DNA of 64,000 nucleotides, taken from positions 88,964,535-89,028,534 of the forward strand of contig OZ024821.1 in the NCBI GenBank assembly GCA_964016985.1. Reading direction: 5' to 3'. Position numbers and translations under genes: made by a program. The notes beneath the pieces were generated by a model. The model saw nothing but the letters and a program-made list of their open reading frames with translations, was not told the DNA's origin and made no database searches. Source of the DNA: Anodontia alba. Taxonomy: Eukaryota > Mollusca > Bivalvia > Lucinida > Lucinidae. The stretch's first letter is position 1. Every line of letters begins with the position of its first letter. Positions 63,016 through 64,000 of this stretch are shown piece by piece.

Positions 63016-63157
63016 GTAGGACTACAATAGGTGATGGCAAGTGAAATGGCTGTTGTGGCATATAAGAATTGATAGGCTGAGATCAGTTAGCACATCCTTG
63101 AAGTCTGAGCAGGGCATTTCAAACTTAAAGCACCTGTCACAACTGCAGCCGACTATA

Positions 63158-63489
63158 CAGTCGACTCTCGTTATCTCGAACTCCAAGGGACTCTATGAAA
63201 CACTTCGAGATATCCGTACTTCGACATATCAGATTTGCGGAACTGAGGAAAACAATAAATCGAACAACCACTTTTAACAGAATGAACATGTAATTTGACT
63301 CCTAGTTAGAGATATATTGAAAATATTGTGGAAAAGAGGAGAAATTGCTCCTAAGGAGCAATTTCTCCTTTTTTCCACAATATTTTGTTGCCTATTGGTA
63401 GATCTCTGTATTAAAACAGGGACCAGATTTTCACTTCGAGATAAGTGGTTATTCGAGATAAGCGAGTTCGAGATAACGAGAGTCGACTG
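63158..63489. mobile_element. TA-flanked MITE, family H (best copy)
   Basis: Inverted ends CAGTCGACTCTCGTTATCTC GAA; TA at 63156-63157 and 63490-63491; palindromic core GGAAAAGAGGAGAAATTGCT CC. Confidence 0.9.
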
Positions 63490-63594
63490 TACTTTGATAT
63501 TTTTTTCTCGGAAAAGTAATAAATACAAAAATTAGAATGTTGTCTGCTACAATTTTGCTTTAATAGCATTTAACCCTTGTCCTGCTGAGTCAAT

Positions 63595-64000
63595 GCAAAA
63601 GTTTTGAGCTTCTCCATGAAAGGCCAGAACAGCCAGTTGACTTAAAACTTGGTAGGAAGTATCAAGGCATTTACTTGTAGATCGGAAATAGCTGAAATCA
63701 TTTTGATGGGAAATCTAAAATGGCCACCATGGTGGCCATCTTGAAAATCTATTTTGAACTTCTTCTCCTGAACTGACAGGCCAATTGATGCAAAACTTGC
63801 TAGGAAATACCAAGGCGACCTGCAGATCAAAAAATAGCTAAAACTCTTCCAGTCAGAAGTCAAAGATGGCCACCATCTTGAAAATCTATTTTGAACTTCT
63901 TCTCCTGAACCCAAATGCCATTTGGCTCGAAACTTGGTAGAAGAATTGGGATGACTTGTTAATCAGAAATAGCTAAAATTGTTCCAGTCAGAAATCCAAG
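63595..64000. repeat. Family A satellite monomers, running off the window
   Basis: GGCCACCATGGTGGCCATCT TGAAAATC and later ATGGCCACCATCTTGAAAAT are in ~155 bp monomers. The left junction is with the end of a truncated TTAA MITE (TTAACCCTTGTCCTGCTGAG at 63570). Confidence 0.8.

Noticed and set aside
62801..62925. CRISPR-like regular repeats
   Set aside because: Units are contiguous with no spacers, in a eukaryotic intron.
1..64000. Bacterial-type promoters, ribosome binding sites, terminators, operons, viral or LTR-retrotransposon genes
   Set aside because: Gene structure is spliced and eukaryotic; no reverse transcriptase, integrase, capsid or other viral domain was recognised in any frame.

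Overview
This is animal nuclear DNA, most likely from a bivalve mollusc. It is AT-rich, GT-AG introns separate short exons, and the intronic DNA is packed with tRNA-derived SINEs, palindromic MITEs and blocks of ~155-190 bp tandem repeats, a composition typical of bivalve genomes. The host call rests on repeat style and on the gene's divergence from its human counterpart; I cannot name the species.

One host gene is visible. Twenty consecutive internal exons on the + strand (6510 to 63015) encode the central part of a PDCD11/RRP5 orthologue, the large multi-S1-domain RNA-binding protein of the early pre-ribosome. They join in a single uninterrupted frame of 770 complete residues covering about eight S1 repeats. 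Exon 1 here begins at a 3' splice site and exon 20 ends at a 5' splice site, so the N-terminal S1 repeats and the C-terminal HAT/TPR half lie outside the window. Only about 2.3 kb of the 64 kb is coding.

The introns are layered mobile DNA. 1-6.5 kb: hairpin MITEs, a 155 bp satellite array and two SINEs. 6.7-13.3 kb (introns 1-3): a satellite-bearing element, long foldbacks and a dead mariner. 13.4-21.2 kb (intron 4): a large nested satellite complex with hAT and SINE insertions. 21.4-30.6 kb: SINEs, paired hairpin MITEs around exon 6, a TIR-bounded satellite element and a second satellite element. 30.8-42.4 kb: many MITEs and a deleted Tc1. 42.7-48.7 kb (introns 13-14): two large arrays of a GC-box-containing 165 bp monomer. 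49-64 kb: MITEs, a 1.26 kb hAT-type element with clear 8 bp target duplication, and local tandem duplications touching splice signals.

Most notable: (i) one hairpin core with the GGCAAACAGTGTAGA-type arm is embedded in several MITE families whose termini differ (two with TTAA targets); (ii) two large element families share start and end modules but carry different satellite cargo; (iii) a 59 bp triplication duplicates the exon 17 donor; (iv) a perfect 5 x 25 bp array reiterates a branch-point-like CTAAT just upstream of exon 20; (v) a conserved partial second copy of exon 15 lies in intron 15; (vi) exon 6 is bracketed by two hairpin MITEs within about 50 nt on each side. No intact transposase, virus, CRISPR array or functional tRNA was found.
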